Assembly: GCF_017355165.1 (NCBI RefSeq)
Contig: NZ_JADILK010000009.1
Span: 110,019-174,018, forward strand
Reading direction: 5' to 3'
DNA: 64,000 nt
Source of the DNA: Bacillus sp. SD075
Lineage (GTDB): Bacteria; Bacillota; Bacilli; Bacillales; DSM-1321
The position numbers were made by a program, and so were the translations under genes. Numbering within the stretch: position 1 is the first letter of the stretch; every line of letters begins with the position of its first letter. The notes under the pieces were generated by a model. That model was not told the DNA's origin and did not search any database. It was given only the letters and a program-made list of their open reading frames with translations. Shown here piece by piece: positions 8,637 to 17,180 of the stretch.

Positions 8637-9152
8637 TTAATTCAATAGATTGAGCGATTCCCGGTTAAATGCCGGAAGATCTTCAGGTGTCCTGCTGGTC
8701 ACAAGCTGGTTGCCACAAACCACTACCTCTTTGTCCAAATATGTGGCACCTGCATATTCCATATCGACTTTAATGGATGTATATCCTGTTGCGTGGCGTC
8801 CTTCAAGTGTTTTGGCTGTAATCAATAACTGCGGTCCATGACAGATTGCAAATACAGGTTTTTTATCATCCATGAACGATTTGGCGAAAGATACGAAGCG
8901 TTCGTCGGCACGCAGTTGATCAGGCGAGAACCCACCTGGGATGAATAATGCATCGAAACTTTCTGGTTTCACCGAGTCGATGCTTTCATCAATTTCTACT
9001 TCTACCTCCCCTTGTTTACCTTTAACAGTTTTCCCTTTTGTCATTTCAATCGTCGTTATCGTATGGCCGGCTTCCTCAAATGCTTTTGCCGGTTGACTAT
9101 ACTCCGAGTCCTCAAACATATTCGTTACTACACATGCGATATTTTTACTCAT
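8637..9152 (-). CDS. DJ-1/PfpI family protein, general stress protein 18-like (YfkM)
   Basis: 171 residues with the flavodoxin-like fold signatures LFIPGGFSPDQLR and the nucleophile elbow AICHGP (Cys followed by His). The family includes intracellular proteases, glyoxalase/deglycase-type enzymes and stress proteins; the exact activity is unsettled. Length and sequence fit B. subtilis YfkM (172 residues), a sigma-B protein. I chose the ATG at 9152 (MSKNIACVV), where family members start; an in-frame ATG at 9158 is closer to the GAGGAG site. A sigma-B-like promoter lies upstream. Confidence 0.85.
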   Translation of the reverse strand: MSKNIACVVTNMFEDSEYSQPAKAFEEAGHTITTIEMTKGKTVKGKQGEVEVEIDESIDSVKPESFDALFIPGGFSPDQLRADERFVSFAKSFMDDKKPVFAICHGPQLLITAKTLEGRHATGYTSIKVDMEYAGATYLDKEVVVCGNQLVTSRTPEDLPAFNRESLNLLN

Positions 9153-9207
9153 AATCATCCATCTCCTCATTTTTTGATTGAATGAACTTACTTTGTACCT
9201 TATATAT

Positions 9208-9233
9208 GTTCCCTCTGCCACCATAGATAAAAC
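9208..9233 (-). promoter_or_regulatory. Sigma-B-like promoter for the PfpI-family gene
   Basis: On the minus strand GTTTTA, a 14-base spacer, then GGGAAC (consensus GTTTAA-N12-15-GGGTAT). The -35 matches at 5 of 6 and the -10 at 4 of 6. It lies about 56 bases upstream of the start codon. Confidence 0.5.
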
Positions 9234-9343
9234 ACATAATTAAAGTTTGTCCCTTTTGTTATGGGTAAATCACCTCTATATTTCCCTTTTCGGCGGTTGC
9301 TGTCCGCCTTTTTAAATATCAGAAAAAGATTAGGGCTGCCTTT

Positions 9344-9619
9344 TCAATGCTTAGGATACTGACCAACAACGTGTATCGCATTGATGATTCTTTTATTGAT
9401 CCATTTCCTGTTTTCTTCTGTATTCAAATTTCCAAATATCCTTTTCCGCCCTTCTTCCGTTGTTACATAATAATTAGGCAGGTTATTCAATGCTAATGTG
9501 ATGATGTCATTTTTACATTTCCTGCACGAACAAAATGTTTGGTAATCCATACCCGACATTAAAACCTGCACCCATGTCACAACGATTTCTTCCATCACAT
9601 TTGTATATTCTCTTTCCAT
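9344..9619 (-). CDS. comFB: ComFB-family late competence protein
   Basis: 91 residues with the cysteine cluster CSCRKCKND near the middle and LALNNLPNYYVTTEEG after it, as in the ComFB family. In B. subtilis comFB lies in the late competence operon; here it stands alone beside motAB. In other bacteria ComFB-domain proteins have been reported as cyclic-dinucleotide receptors, which would make a position next to the flagellar stator genes meaningful, but that is inference. ATG 9619 follows AAGGAG with five bases between; an upstream in-frame ATG lacks a site. Confidence 0.8.
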   Translation of the reverse strand: MEREYTNVMEEIVVTWVQVLMSGMDYQTFCSCRKCKNDIITLALNNLPNYYVTTEEGRKRIFGNLNTEENRKWINKRIINAIHVVGQYPKH

Positions 9620-9637
9620 ATATTCTCCTTTAAAAAG

Positions 9638-9662
9638 AAAAACCCGTCCATTCCTGGCAGGT
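9638..9662 (-). terminator. Weak terminator after motB
   Basis: AACCTG and CGGGTT pair with one G-U around an 11-base loop on the minus strand, followed by TTTTTC. Read-through into comFB is possible. Confidence 0.45.
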
Positions 9663-9663
9663 T

Positions 9664-10419
9664 TCACTCGTTTATCGCTGTCCGTGGAACAATTAGGATT
9701 TCAACTCTCCGGTTTTTCGCTCTTCCTTTTTTCGTTTCATTAGAAGCAACCGGCTTGAATTCCCCATGTCCTTTAGCACTGAACATTTCGGGATCCAACT
9801 CTTTATTTTCGAGGAGAAGTTTCATAAAATTCACGGATCGCATCACGCTCAAATCCCAGTTGGATTCATACTGGTAATTTTTAATAGGAATATTATCAGT
9901 ATGTCCGCTTACGATAATGTTTCTTGGTAGGTCCATGACCAGTAAATCTGAGATTTCCTTAGCGATTTTTCGGTTTTCACTTCTCACTTCGGCCACACCC
10001 GATTCGAACAGCACGTTTTCCCTTATTGAAATCAACATGCCTTCATCCGTAAGGTTCGTTCCCAATTTATTTGTTAAATCATTCTTTTGGATATAGGCAT
10101 TTACACGCTCCTGAACTTCCATAAGTTCTTCTTGCTCGTTTTTCCCTAGCTTCTCAAGATCTTCTGCACCTGTTCTTTGTTCTGGTGACGTCGGCTCATT
10201 GCTGGGGGAATCACTTGGGAAATCCCTAAAACCCGTTCCGCTTATAAAAACCTGGTTAAATACATTGGACAACTGCTGGAACCTTACTGCATCAACCGAA
10301 CTTGAAGCGAACAAGACGATAAAAAGCGCGAGAAGCAATGTTAAGATATCGGCATAGGGAACCAACCATGATTCATCGATATGCTCTTCATGCCTTTGTT
10401 TCTTTTTACGCCTAGCCAT
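9664..10419 (-). CDS. motB: Flagellar motor stator protein MotB
   Basis: 251 residues: a basic N-terminus, one membrane helix (PYADILTLLLALFIVLFASS) with the ion-binding Asp24, a linker, and an OmpA-like peptidoglycan-binding domain with SGHTDNIPI and NRRVEILI. With MotA it forms the ion channel that drives flagellar rotation. The helix resembles the proton-type MotB rather than MotS, judged from memory. The start overlaps the end of motA by 8 bases, which indicates translational coupling. Confidence 0.95.
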   Translation of the reverse strand: MARRKKKQRHEEHIDESWLVPYADILTLLLALFIVLFASSSVDAVRFQQLSNVFNQVFISGTGFRDFPSDSPSNEPTSPEQRTGAEDLEKLGKNEQEELMEVQERVNAYIQKNDLTNKLGTNLTDEGMLISIRENVLFESGVAEVRSENRKIAKEISDLLVMDLPRNIIVSGHTDNIPIKNYQYESNWDLSVMRSVNFMKLLLENKELDPEMFSAKGHGEFKPVASNETKKGRAKNRRVEILIVPRTAINE

Positions 10420-11203
10420 CTTCTCTCACATCGCCTTCTAACCACTTTTTACGATCTCGAGCAGGCAAATATGATGTTAATTTCTGTTCAATCGTTCTTG
10501 GCGCTTCCCCTTCGATTATCGATAAAATACCCTCTATCATCATTTCTTTGATTCGGATTTCCTGCCGCGATTTCCGTTTGAGCTTATTGGCAAATGGATG
10601 CCATAACACATAACCCGTGTAAATCCCCATCAAGGTTGCGACGAACGCGGCAGATATGGCATGTCCCAATGCCTCCGTGTCAGCCATATTACCCAATGCA
10701 GCAATCAGCCCGATTACCGCACCCAATACGCCAAGCGTCGGTGCGTATGTACCGGCTTGACTGAAAATCGCTGCTGCGCTTAAATGCCGTTCTTCCATCG
10801 CATCTATTTCCTCAGCTAAAATATCACGGATATAATCGGCACTTTGACCTTCGACTGCAAGATTCAAGCCATTTTTCAAAAAGGTATTATCCACTTGATC
10901 CGAAATGCTTTCCAATGCCAATAAGCCTTCTTTCCTGGCAATAACCGCCCATTCCGAAAAGGTTTTTATTAAATCTTCAGGCTTTGTCAATTTTTGTTCA
11001 AAGAATAAAATCTTGAATATTTTTGGTATTCTTTTTAATTCCGACAAAGGAAAAGCCGTTACGACAGCAGCTACCGTTCCTACAATAATGATCAAAATAG
11101 CCGCCGGGTTAATCAACGCCGTAACACTAACGCCTTTCAACACCATTCCGGCTAGGATGGCCACAATACCCAGAACTACGCCCAAAACTGATGTTATATC
11201 CAT
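10412..11203 (-). CDS. motA: Flagellar motor stator protein MotA
   Basis: 263 residues with four membrane segments and the family core AGTYAPTLGVLGAVIGLI, where the conserved prolines gate the channel. It ends in a charged cytoplasmic tail. I chose ATG 11203 (MDITSVLG), which matches the B. subtilis N-terminus and has GGGTG six bases upstream, rather than the in-frame GTG at 11212. It is the first gene of motA-motB. A sigma-D-like -10 lies about 40 bases upstream. Confidence 0.95.
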   Translation of the reverse strand: MDITSVLGVVLGIVAILAGMVLKGVSVTALINPAAILIIIVGTVAAVVTAFPLSELKRIPKIFKILFFEQKLTKPEDLIKTFSEWAVIARKEGLLALESISDQVDNTFLKNGLNLAVEGQSADYIRDILAEEIDAMEERHLSAAAIFSQAGTYAPTLGVLGAVIGLIAALGNMADTEALGHAISAAFVATLMGIYTGYVLWHPFANKLKRKSRQEIRIKEMMIEGILSIIEGEAPRTIEQKLTSYLPARDRKKWLEGDVREDG

Positions 11204-11241
11204 AATACTCACCCATTCATTTAAAGTCTCTTCTCCTCCTT

Positions 11242-11268
11242 ATATCGGATGAAGTTCAAAAAAAGTGA
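11242..11268 (-). promoter_or_regulatory. Sigma-D-like promoter for motAB
   Basis: The minus strand reads TCCGATAT at 11242-11249, 7 of 8 with the sigma-D -10 GCCGATAT. At a 15-base spacing the -35 is TCAC (consensus TAAA), which is poor. B. subtilis motAB is sigma-D dependent, so the call rests on the -10 and the gene. Confidence 0.5.
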
Positions 11269-11269
11269 G

Positions 11270-11528
11270 GATTATTTTACTATTGGATTTCAATTTTAAT
11301 TATATTATCACAGAATCCACCAATTTTTTTGCCTACATGAGCTTAAACAGCACACGTCAATAATTCGGGCACGCTCTTCTTTCCAGAATGGAATTACAAA
11401 CATGTTCCGTACGTAATTTTCTCATAACGTCTGGAATATGCGTTTTTACTTTTGAGTTTTGGCGGTTTACTCGTGAATTCCGCATAACACCTGACATTTG
11501 TTCTTTTCACTCTTCAGCTTTTCCGAAA
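11270..11528. other. Non-coding stretch with possible degenerate repeats
   Basis: No supported gene. Between about 11390 and 11515 short AT-rich segments such as GGAATTAC, GTAATTTTC, GGAATATGCG and GAATTCCGC recur at roughly 20-base steps. They vaguely recall the clearer repeat array at 31207-31307, but the match is too weak to call a repeat. Confidence 0.25.
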
Positions 11529-11557
11529 AGAAAAAAAACAAAGCCTGTCAGCTTTGT
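11529..11557 (-). terminator. Terminator overlapping the end of the AbrB-type permease gene
   Basis: ACAAAGC and GCTTTGT pair around six bases, followed by a T run on the minus strand. The stop codon of the gene (11548-11550) lies in the loop. Confidence 0.8.
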
Positions 11558-12645
11558 CCCTGTTCTTGTTTTACTATTTTTCTTCCAATCATCCATTTTA
11601 TGATGGGTGACAGAAAAAATAAAATGAATAAGATCCTGAATAAATGAAAGCTTGTGACAACGGATAAATCCACATGCACGGACATCGCTGTGACTGCCAT
11701 TTCAGCGACGCCCCCTGGCGCCATGCTTAAAAATAATTCGTTCGCTTGTAAAGATAGAATCGGGGCAAACTGAATGGAAAGATAATAACAAAATCCAATC
11801 AATAGGACATTACTGACGAATACGGCCCCGAACATCTTTCTAAAAAGTCGGGGATTATCAACCTTCAGTGTGTAGCCTAAATGTGCGCCAATCAACAATT
11901 GTGATAAGTTCAACCAAAAGTCAGGAATCTGCGGGGCACCTGGGCCTACTAAATTGAATAGTGCTGCGGCCATGAGAGGTCCCAGCAAAAAAGGGAGCGG
12001 AAAATTCGCTTTCTTTGTGATGAAGATGAATACTAGCAAGGTTAACAACATCATGATGGCTAATTTCCCATCATATTCAAATAAGAAAAACGGCCGCTTC
12101 GATATGGCCATTACCGCACCTGATTCAACTGACATTACATGCGTTACAATCCAAGGAACAATGGATATCACCAGGATGACACGTAGTGTTTGCATGAAAC
12201 CTACAACCGTTTCATCACTATCCTTCATCTCCTCACTTAAGACCACCATCTGGGAAAGGCCTCCAGGAAAACTGCCAAGCATGGATGTGCCTAAGGATAA
12301 GTTCATACGTTTCCCGACAAACCAGCCAGTCAGCACTGTAAATGAAATGATCGCGATCGTCGTAAAAAGCATAACAGGCAGAAATTCAGCCATCTCATTT
12401 AACGATTGTTTCGTGAATGAACTGCCCAATTGTAAACCTAGAATGACCAATCCAGTACTTCTAAAAGTTTTAGTCCATAACAGGTACTTCCTTAACTTCA
12501 CTTTCGCGATCATCACGACGAATAATGGTCCAAGCATCCATGGCAGGTATATCCCAAGGCTATCAAATGCATAACCACCCAGGAAAGCTAGAAAAGATGT
12601 AAAAATGACTCTAAAACTCTTACTTTCGATTAAATTTGCACTCAC
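11548..12645 (-). CDS. AbrB-type membrane protein (duplicated 'AbrB' permease family)
   Basis: 365 residues with about ten membrane helices arranged as two related halves; each half carries a glycine-rich turn (SFPGGLSQM near the middle and MAPGGVAEM near the end). This is the family annotated as AbrB duplication or putative ammonia monooxygenase; it is unrelated to the transcription factor AbrB. Its substrate is unknown. I chose GTG 12645, which has GAAGG seven bases upstream; the ATG at 12678 has no ribosome site. It stands alone with its own terminator. Confidence 0.8.
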   Translation of the reverse strand: MSANLIESKSFRVIFTSFLAFLGGYAFDSLGIYLPWMLGPLFVVMIAKVKLRKYLLWTKTFRSTGLVILGLQLGSSFTKQSLNEMAEFLPVMLFTTIAIISFTVLTGWFVGKRMNLSLGTSMLGSFPGGLSQMVVLSEEMKDSDETVVGFMQTLRVILVISIVPWIVTHVMSVESGAVMAISKRPFFLFEYDGKLAIMMLLTLLVFIFITKKANFPLPFLLGPLMAAALFNLVGPGAPQIPDFWLNLSQLLIGAHLGYTLKVDNPRLFRKMFGAVFVSNVLLIGFCYYLSIQFAPILSLQANELFLSMAPGGVAEMAVTAMSVHVDLSVVTSFHLFRILFILFFLSPIIKWMIGRKIVKQEQGQS

Positions 12646-12999
12646 AAAATTACCTTCTTTATCTAAGCTGATTTTCATCTATATCTTAACATAAAATAAG
12701 CTGATTCAAAGCTGCCATCCACACTTGTTTTCGACTTATGCGAGGGGCCAGTGGGAAATATATTAAAAACGGCACATATGAGGAAATAATATTTTCAGCA
12801 TCCAGTTTACGCTTTACAATAAGCAGAATGTTAGTGACATTCGCCATTCCGGTGCACTTTTATATTTCATCATGTTTTCGCTCTATGAAAAGGAACAGCG
12901 CAACACTTCCACCATTTACTAGATTTCCCACCCCCACAAATTCGATATAAAAGGTAGAATGAGTATATAGGGGTCAAACTCTTATGGAGGGGTGACTAG

Positions 13000-14007
13000 A
13001 TGTTATCAAATACAGAAATAGGCATTGACTTAGGAACTGCAAATACGCTAGTTTACAGTAAAAATAAAGGAATCGTATTTAATGAGCCATCTGTGGTGGC
13101 CATTGATATAGAGACTAATAAAGTATTGGCAGTCGGTGTGGATGCAAAAAACATGATTGGGAAAACACCTGGAAATATTGTGGCAATCCGTCCGCTTAAG
13201 GATGGTGTCATTGCGGATTTTGATGTGACCGCGCAAATGCTTCGGGAAATCATGAAAAAAGCAAGTAAGGCCCTAGGTTTATCGATACGCAAACCTAGTG
13301 TAGTGGTATGTACGCCATCAGGATCCACATCAGTGGAGAGAAGGGCCATTCAGGATGCAGTCAAAAGCTGCGGAGCGAAACAGGTCCACCTTATCGAGGA
13401 ACCAGTAGCAGCGGCAATCGGTGCGGGCCTGCCTGTCGAAGAGCCCATTGCCAATGTGATCGTTGATATCGGCGGTGGAACGACTGAGGTCGCAATCATC
13501 TCTTATGGTGGCGTCGTTTCTTGCAATTCGATCAGAATTGGCGGAGATCAATTGGATGAAGATATCAGCCAATATGTTCGAAAAAAACATAATGTGCTGA
13601 TTGGGGAAAGAACAGCCGAGGAAATAAAAAAAGAAATCGGCTACGCACTCGTTAAACATTCCGTGATAACCATGGAAGTCAGGGGCCGCGATCTTGTAAC
13701 GGGTCTTCCAAAGCCGATTACAATATCGTCCACTGACGTCCAGGAAGCGATTCAGGAATCGCTGCTTCATATACTGGAAGCAATCAGGGCAACTTTAGAA
13801 GATTGTCCACCTGAATTGAGCGGGGATATCGTCGATCAAGGTGTCATCTTATCCGGCGGGGGGGCACTACTCAACGGGATACAAGAATGGCTGACGAATG
13901 AAATTGTCGTCCCAGTCCAACTTGCTGATAACCCGCTCGAATCAGTTGCCATCGGAACCGGGCTTTCACTTGAGGTCATTCACAAATTACAAAAAGCTGT
14001 GTACTAA
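13000..14007 (+). CDS. mreBH: MreBH, actin-like cell-shape protein
   Basis: 335 residues, exactly the B. subtilis MreBH length. Actin-fold ATP motifs are visible: [13 protein letters not shown] at the N-terminus, [13 protein letters not shown] near 165 and [11 protein letters not shown] near 285. The protein forms membrane-associated filaments that guide lateral wall synthesis and, in B. subtilis, the autolysin LytE. There is no mreCD next to it, which fits MreBH rather than MreB. ATG follows GGAGGGGTGA. In B. subtilis the gene is under sigma-I; a CCCACCCCCA block lies at 12927-12936, but I could not complete a sigma-I promoter. Confidence 0.95.
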   Translation: MLSNTEIGIDLGTANTLVYSKNKGIVFNEPSVVAIDIETNKVLAVGVDAKNMIGKTPGNIVAIRPLKDGVIADFDVTAQMLREIMKKASKALGLSIRKPSVVVCTPSGSTSVERRAIQDAVKSCGAKQVHLIEEPVAAAIGAGLPVEEPIANVIVDIGGGTTEVAIISYGGVVSCNSIRIGGDQLDEDISQYVRKKHNVLIGERTAEEIKKEIGYALVKHSVITMEVRGRDLVTGLPKPITISSTDVQEAIQESLLHILEAIRATLEDCPPELSGDIVDQGVILSGGGALLNGIQEWLTNEIVVPVQLADNPLESVAIGTGLSLEVIHKLQKAVY

Positions 14008-14016
14008 AAAGATGAG

Positions 14017-14044
14017 GAAACCCCAACTTGGGGTTTCTTTTTTT
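14017..14044 (+). terminator. Terminator of mreBH
   Basis: GAAACCCC and GGGGTTTC pair around AACTT, followed by seven T. Confidence 0.9.
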
Positions 14045-14205
14045 ATCATTCCAGGCTGATGTCCCCCATGATGTAAACAGCAATCCCACGTTAAATAACT
14101 TCCCTGAAATATTTTACCTCATTTAAGTAGAGAATAAGGAAAAGGTTTTTTTCGACAGCATGGGGATGTTTGGATAGGAATCAATCCCGCAGGACTAAAT
14201 GCATG

Positions 14206-14248
14206 CAATGTAACATAAAATGTGTTATAATATAATTATGTTACATTG
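14206..14248. promoter_or_regulatory. Perfect 13-bp inverted repeat spanning the recombinase promoter
   Basis: CAATGTAACATAA (14206-14218) and TTATGTTACATTG (14236-14248) are perfect inverted arms, separated by 17 bases that contain TATAAT at 14226-14231 and again, overlapping the right arm by one base, at 14231-14236. The repeat ends 17 bases before the start codon at 14266. It could be an operator for a dimeric repressor, an autoregulatory recombinase site or an RNA hairpin. No good -35 is visible. Confidence 0.6.
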
Positions 14249-14265
14249 GTAAGAGGAGAAGATCT

Positions 14266-14829
14266 ATGGAATATGTAGAAGCCTTTAAGGATATCAATCA
14301 AATCAGCAAAATAAAAACATACTTACGTGCTCACTCCAGTCGGGATTATTTATTGTTTGTACTCGGCATCAATACAGGTATGAAGATAAATGAAATGCTC
14401 GAAATCACCGTCGCCAGCGTTCTGGATGAAACGGGCAAAATCAAGGAGTTCTATGAGCAACGTACGGAAAATGACGAAGTCAACCAAATTTATTTGAACC
14501 TGAAGGTCCGTACCGCCTTACAAGAATACCTTAAAGGCTCGAAGGTTATTGAAGGTCAATTTTTATTTCTTTCCCCTAAGACAAAAAAGCCGATTACACG
14601 TCAACAGGCGCATCGAATCATCCATGATGCTGTGGAAGGTGCTGGGCTGACAGGCAAATTCGGAGCAAGTTCGATGCGTAAAACTTTTGGCTACCATGCC
14701 TATAAACAAGGAGTGTCACTGGCCTTGATACAGAAGCACTACCATCATTCCAGCCCATCGGAGACATTAAAATACATCGGCATATCAAAGGAGAAGAAAT
14801 TCAAGACGAACATTGACGTTAACTTATAA
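14266..14829 (+). CDS. Stand-alone tyrosine-recombinase domain with degenerate active site
   Basis: 187 residues, only the catalytic-domain part of a phage-type integrase; the N-terminal core-binding domain is absent. Family landmarks are GINTGMKINEML (34-45), SSMRKTFGYH (135-144) and HHSSPSETLKYI (160-171). Arg138, His161 and the nucleophile Tyr170 are kept. The first catalytic Arg is replaced by Lys40, and the His of the usual HxxR motif by Ser135. It resembles short proteins such as B. subtilis YoeC. It may be inactive for strand transfer and act as a DNA-binding protein. ATG follows AAGAGGAGAAG. No phage genes are adjacent. Confidence 0.75.
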   Translation: MEYVEAFKDINQISKIKTYLRAHSSRDYLLFVLGINTGMKINEMLEITVASVLDETGKIKEFYEQRTENDEVNQIYLNLKVRTALQEYLKGSKVIEGQFLFLSPKTKKPITRQQAHRIIHDAVEGAGLTGKFGASSMRKTFGYHAYKQGVSLALIQKHYHHSSPSETLKYIGISKEKKFKTNIDVNL

Positions 14830-14881
14830 ACATTCTGCTATCTTCTATTAACTCTAACCAACATTTTAAGGAGGAATTCCA

Positions 14882-15379
14882 GTGAAAATTAGAGAAAGTG
14901 AACTTCCTGGTATTGGCCAAAAATTTGAAATCATAACGAGAAATGATGAAAAGTTAGTCATCGTCATTCACGATGACGGCCGTCGGGAATTATACCATTT
15001 TGATAATGAACATGAAGACGTCATATCGAGCATCACCCTTAACGATCAGGAAGCCCGGCAAATGGCTTCCATCATAGGCGGCATGGTTTATAAACCACAA
15101 GCACTTGAAACGATTGAAATGTCATTGGGTGACTTGGTGATTGAATGGTTCAAAGTCGAACCGGGTTCAAAGGCCATCAATCAAACGATCGGATCGATTG
15201 ATATCAGGAGCAAATATAACGTGACCGTCATCGCCCATTCTAAAAAAGGAAAAAAACAACTGAATAATCCTGGTCCTGACTCCATCATCGAAACAGGCGA
15301 TACCCTTGTGATATCAGGTGAAAGAAAAGATATACGTAACCTTATAAGAGAATTATTGACCGACGAAAGGAGTGACTAA
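14882..15379 (+). CDS. khtT: KhtT, regulatory subunit of the K+/H+ antiporter KhtU
   Basis: 165 residues, the length of B. subtilis KhtT (YhaT). The second half carries an RCK_C/TrkA-C-type domain (roughly residues 75-160, ending TGDTLVISGERKDI) that binds a cyclic nucleotide (c-di-AMP in B. subtilis). GTG start behind AAGGAGG. It is followed 6 bases later by khtU. The small membrane subunit KhtS, which precedes khtT in B. subtilis, is absent; a recombinase gene stands in that place. Confidence 0.9.
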   Translation: MKIRESELPGIGQKFEIITRNDEKLVIVIHDDGRRELYHFDNEHEDVISSITLNDQEARQMASIIGGMVYKPQALETIEMSLGDLVIEWFKVEPGSKAINQTIGSIDIRSKYNVTVIAHSKKGKKQLNNPGPDSIIETGDTLVISGERKDIRNLIRELLTDERSD

Positions 15380-15385
15380 GCTCAT

Positions 15386-16612
15386 ATGGACCATTTAGTC
15401 TTCGAAGTGGGAACTGCCCTACTTCTAGTGGCATTAGCCGCTCTCATTGCAGGTAAATTCAAAATATCAAATGTTCCAGTATTAATTATCATCGGGATGC
15501 TCGTTGGCCCCCATGCCCCGCACTTCGGATTAATTGACCTGCGTTTCATTGAAAGTGATGAAATCATAGCATTCCTCGGTCGTGTCGGTATTTTATTCCT
15601 TCTGTTTTACCTAGGGCTTGAATTTTCCGTCAAAAAGCTCATGAAGTCCGGGAAAAATATCGTGACAGGCGGTACCTATTACATCTTAATCAACGTGGGA
15701 ATGGCCTTGCTCTACGGTTTCCTGCTCGGTCTTCCATTAAAAGAGGTTCTGATATTAACCGGGATCATCAGTTTTTCTTCAAGTGCCATTGTGGCAAAGG
15801 TACTTGTGGACCTTAAAAGGACCGGTAACAATGAAACGGAGCTAATCCTTGGCATCATCATGTTCGAAGATATCTTCCTCGCTGTTTATTTATCAGTCGT
15901 ATCCGGATTGGTATTAAGTTCTTCTGGTTCCGTTTGGGGAACATTACTTTCTACATTTATCGCTATTGGTTATATGCTGGTATTTTTTGTTATCGCCCGC
16001 AAAGCATCTGGGGTCCTAAACAAATTATTCAATATAACCTCAGATGAAATTTTTATCATCGTTGTGTTTGCATTACTATTCTTCATTGCCGGTTTCTCGG
16101 AAACGATTCATGTTGCGGAAGCAATCGGTGCATTACTGCTCGGCCTAGTCTTTTCTGAGACGGAACATAGCGACAGGATTGAAAAACTTGTCATTCCCTT
16201 CAGAGACTTCTTCGGGGCCATATTTTTCTTCAGCTTTGGCTTGAGTATCGATCCGACGACCCTTGGAGGAGCTGTCTGGATGGTTCTTGGAGCCGTCATC
16301 ATTACCATAATCGGTAACTTTGCTGCTGGTATGATTGCAGGACGCAAATCCGGTTTATCTCACAGAGCTTCCGCAAACATCGGTTTAACGATCGTTTCAC
16401 GCGGCGAATTCTCCATTATTTTAGCCAACTTAGGCATTGCTGGCGGTTTAATGTCTATACTAACCCCGTTTGCAGCACTTTATGTTTTGACCTTAGCGAT
16501 TCTTGGGCCGATCCTTACAAAAGAATCCAAACACATCTATAATATCCTAAATAAAGTCTTCAAATGGACCCCTCCGAAGGTTCAAAAAGAACAAGGAAAA
16601 GAAGTGCAATAG
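15386..16612 (+). CDS. khtU: KhtU, CPA2-family K+(NH4+)/H+ antiporter
   Basis: 408 residues, the same length as B. subtilis KhtU (YhaU), with about 12 membrane helices and the CPA2 segment FIAGFSETIHVAEAIGALL. It exports K+ in exchange for protons under control of KhtT. ATG 15386 matches the family N-terminus MDHLVFEVGTALL; the AAGGAG site lies 13 bases upstream, which is long, so translation may depend on coupling with khtT. A strong terminator follows. Confidence 0.92.
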   Translation: MDHLVFEVGTALLLVALAALIAGKFKISNVPVLIIIGMLVGPHAPHFGLIDLRFIESDEIIAFLGRVGILFLLFYLGLEFSVKKLMKSGKNIVTGGTYYILINVGMALLYGFLLGLPLKEVLILTGIISFSSSAIVAKVLVDLKRTGNNETELILGIIMFEDIFLAVYLSVVSGLVLSSSGSVWGTLLSTFIAIGYMLVFFVIARKASGVLNKLFNITSDEIFIIVVFALLFFIAGFSETIHVAEAIGALLLGLVFSETEHSDRIEKLVIPFRDFFGAIFFFSFGLSIDPTTLGGAVWMVLGAVIITIIGNFAAGMIAGRKSGLSHRASANIGLTIVSRGEFSIILANLGIAGGLMSILTPFAALYVLTLAILGPILTKESKHIYNILNKVFKWTPPKVQKEQGKEVQ

Positions 16613-16616
16613 TGAA

Positions 16617-16649
16617 GAAAAGGCCAGACATTGCTGTCTGGCCTTTTTT
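16617..16649 (+). terminator. Terminator of khtTU
   Basis: AAAAGGCCAGACA and TGTCTGGCCTTTT pair perfectly around TTGC. Confidence 0.92.
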
Positions 16650-16650
16650 C

Positions 16651-17180
16651 TGTTTACCATTTATGAATTCCTTCCATGATTTCCCGAATAGTATGATACT
16701 TGTTATAAAGGGGGCATAATATCATACCTAGCAGTAGTGTTTGGCCGTGTTATTCATAGGCTTGAAGTATCAGCTTCACCTATTTACAATTAATCGTGAA
16801 ACTTTTATGATCTTAGGATACTTGCTGTACGAATCCCTACTCCCGGTTTTTCTAGGCATGATACTCGCCATAATCGAATTCTACAAAACTTTTCAGGAAA
16901 AGGGCAATGGTAAGTAAGTGAAAGGGCTAAGGTTGGTCATCCTTAGTGAAGCAGTTAAAACTGATTTTCCCTTTTCCAAATTTGTTTTTGGTTATTTGGG
17001 ACAAATGGATCAACCATGTTACATTCGATCGCTGGAGTAGTTGCAGGTTATGTCATTGTCTCAAGCTTCTACAAACGCGCGGATTAATGCTTTCAATTTC
17101 TTTTCTTTTTAGGATTAACTTACATGAACAGAGGGAAAAGAAACAAATAACCTAAGTAACTATTCAGGAGTGATGGCCAG
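16651..17180. other. Gene-poor stretch with fragments of small membrane ORFs
   Basis: No gene with a ribosome site. Two open fragments have a protein-like character: 16738-16917 (+), with one hydrophobic segment YLLYESLLPVFLGMILAII, and 17016-17087 (+), reading MLHSIAGVVAGYVIVSSFYK. They are in different frames and look like remains of one or two decayed membrane-protein genes. I cannot name the family. Confidence 0.35.

Noticed and set aside
12738..12950. 70-codon ORF before mreBH
   Set aside because: No ribosome site, no recognisable composition, and it overlaps the mreBH promoter region.
12927..12960. CCCACCCCCA before mreBH as a sigma-I -35 element
   Set aside because: mreBH is sigma-I dependent in B. 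subtilis, but the only CGA-type -10 (TTCGAT) lies about seven bases away, too close for a promoter.
14207..14247. TnrA box at the recombinase promoter
   Set aside because: TAACA-N7-TGTTA is present, which is the mirror of the TnrA pattern TGTNA-N7-TNACA and does not match it.
14206..14248. Invertible promoter switch at the recombinase gene
   Set aside because: The 17-base spacer is too short for a phase-variable segment and the recombinase lacks two catalytic residues.
16946..17155. 69-codon ORF between khtU and the second YihY gene
   Set aside because: No ribosome site; other frames in the same stretch look more protein-like, so this is a shadow frame.
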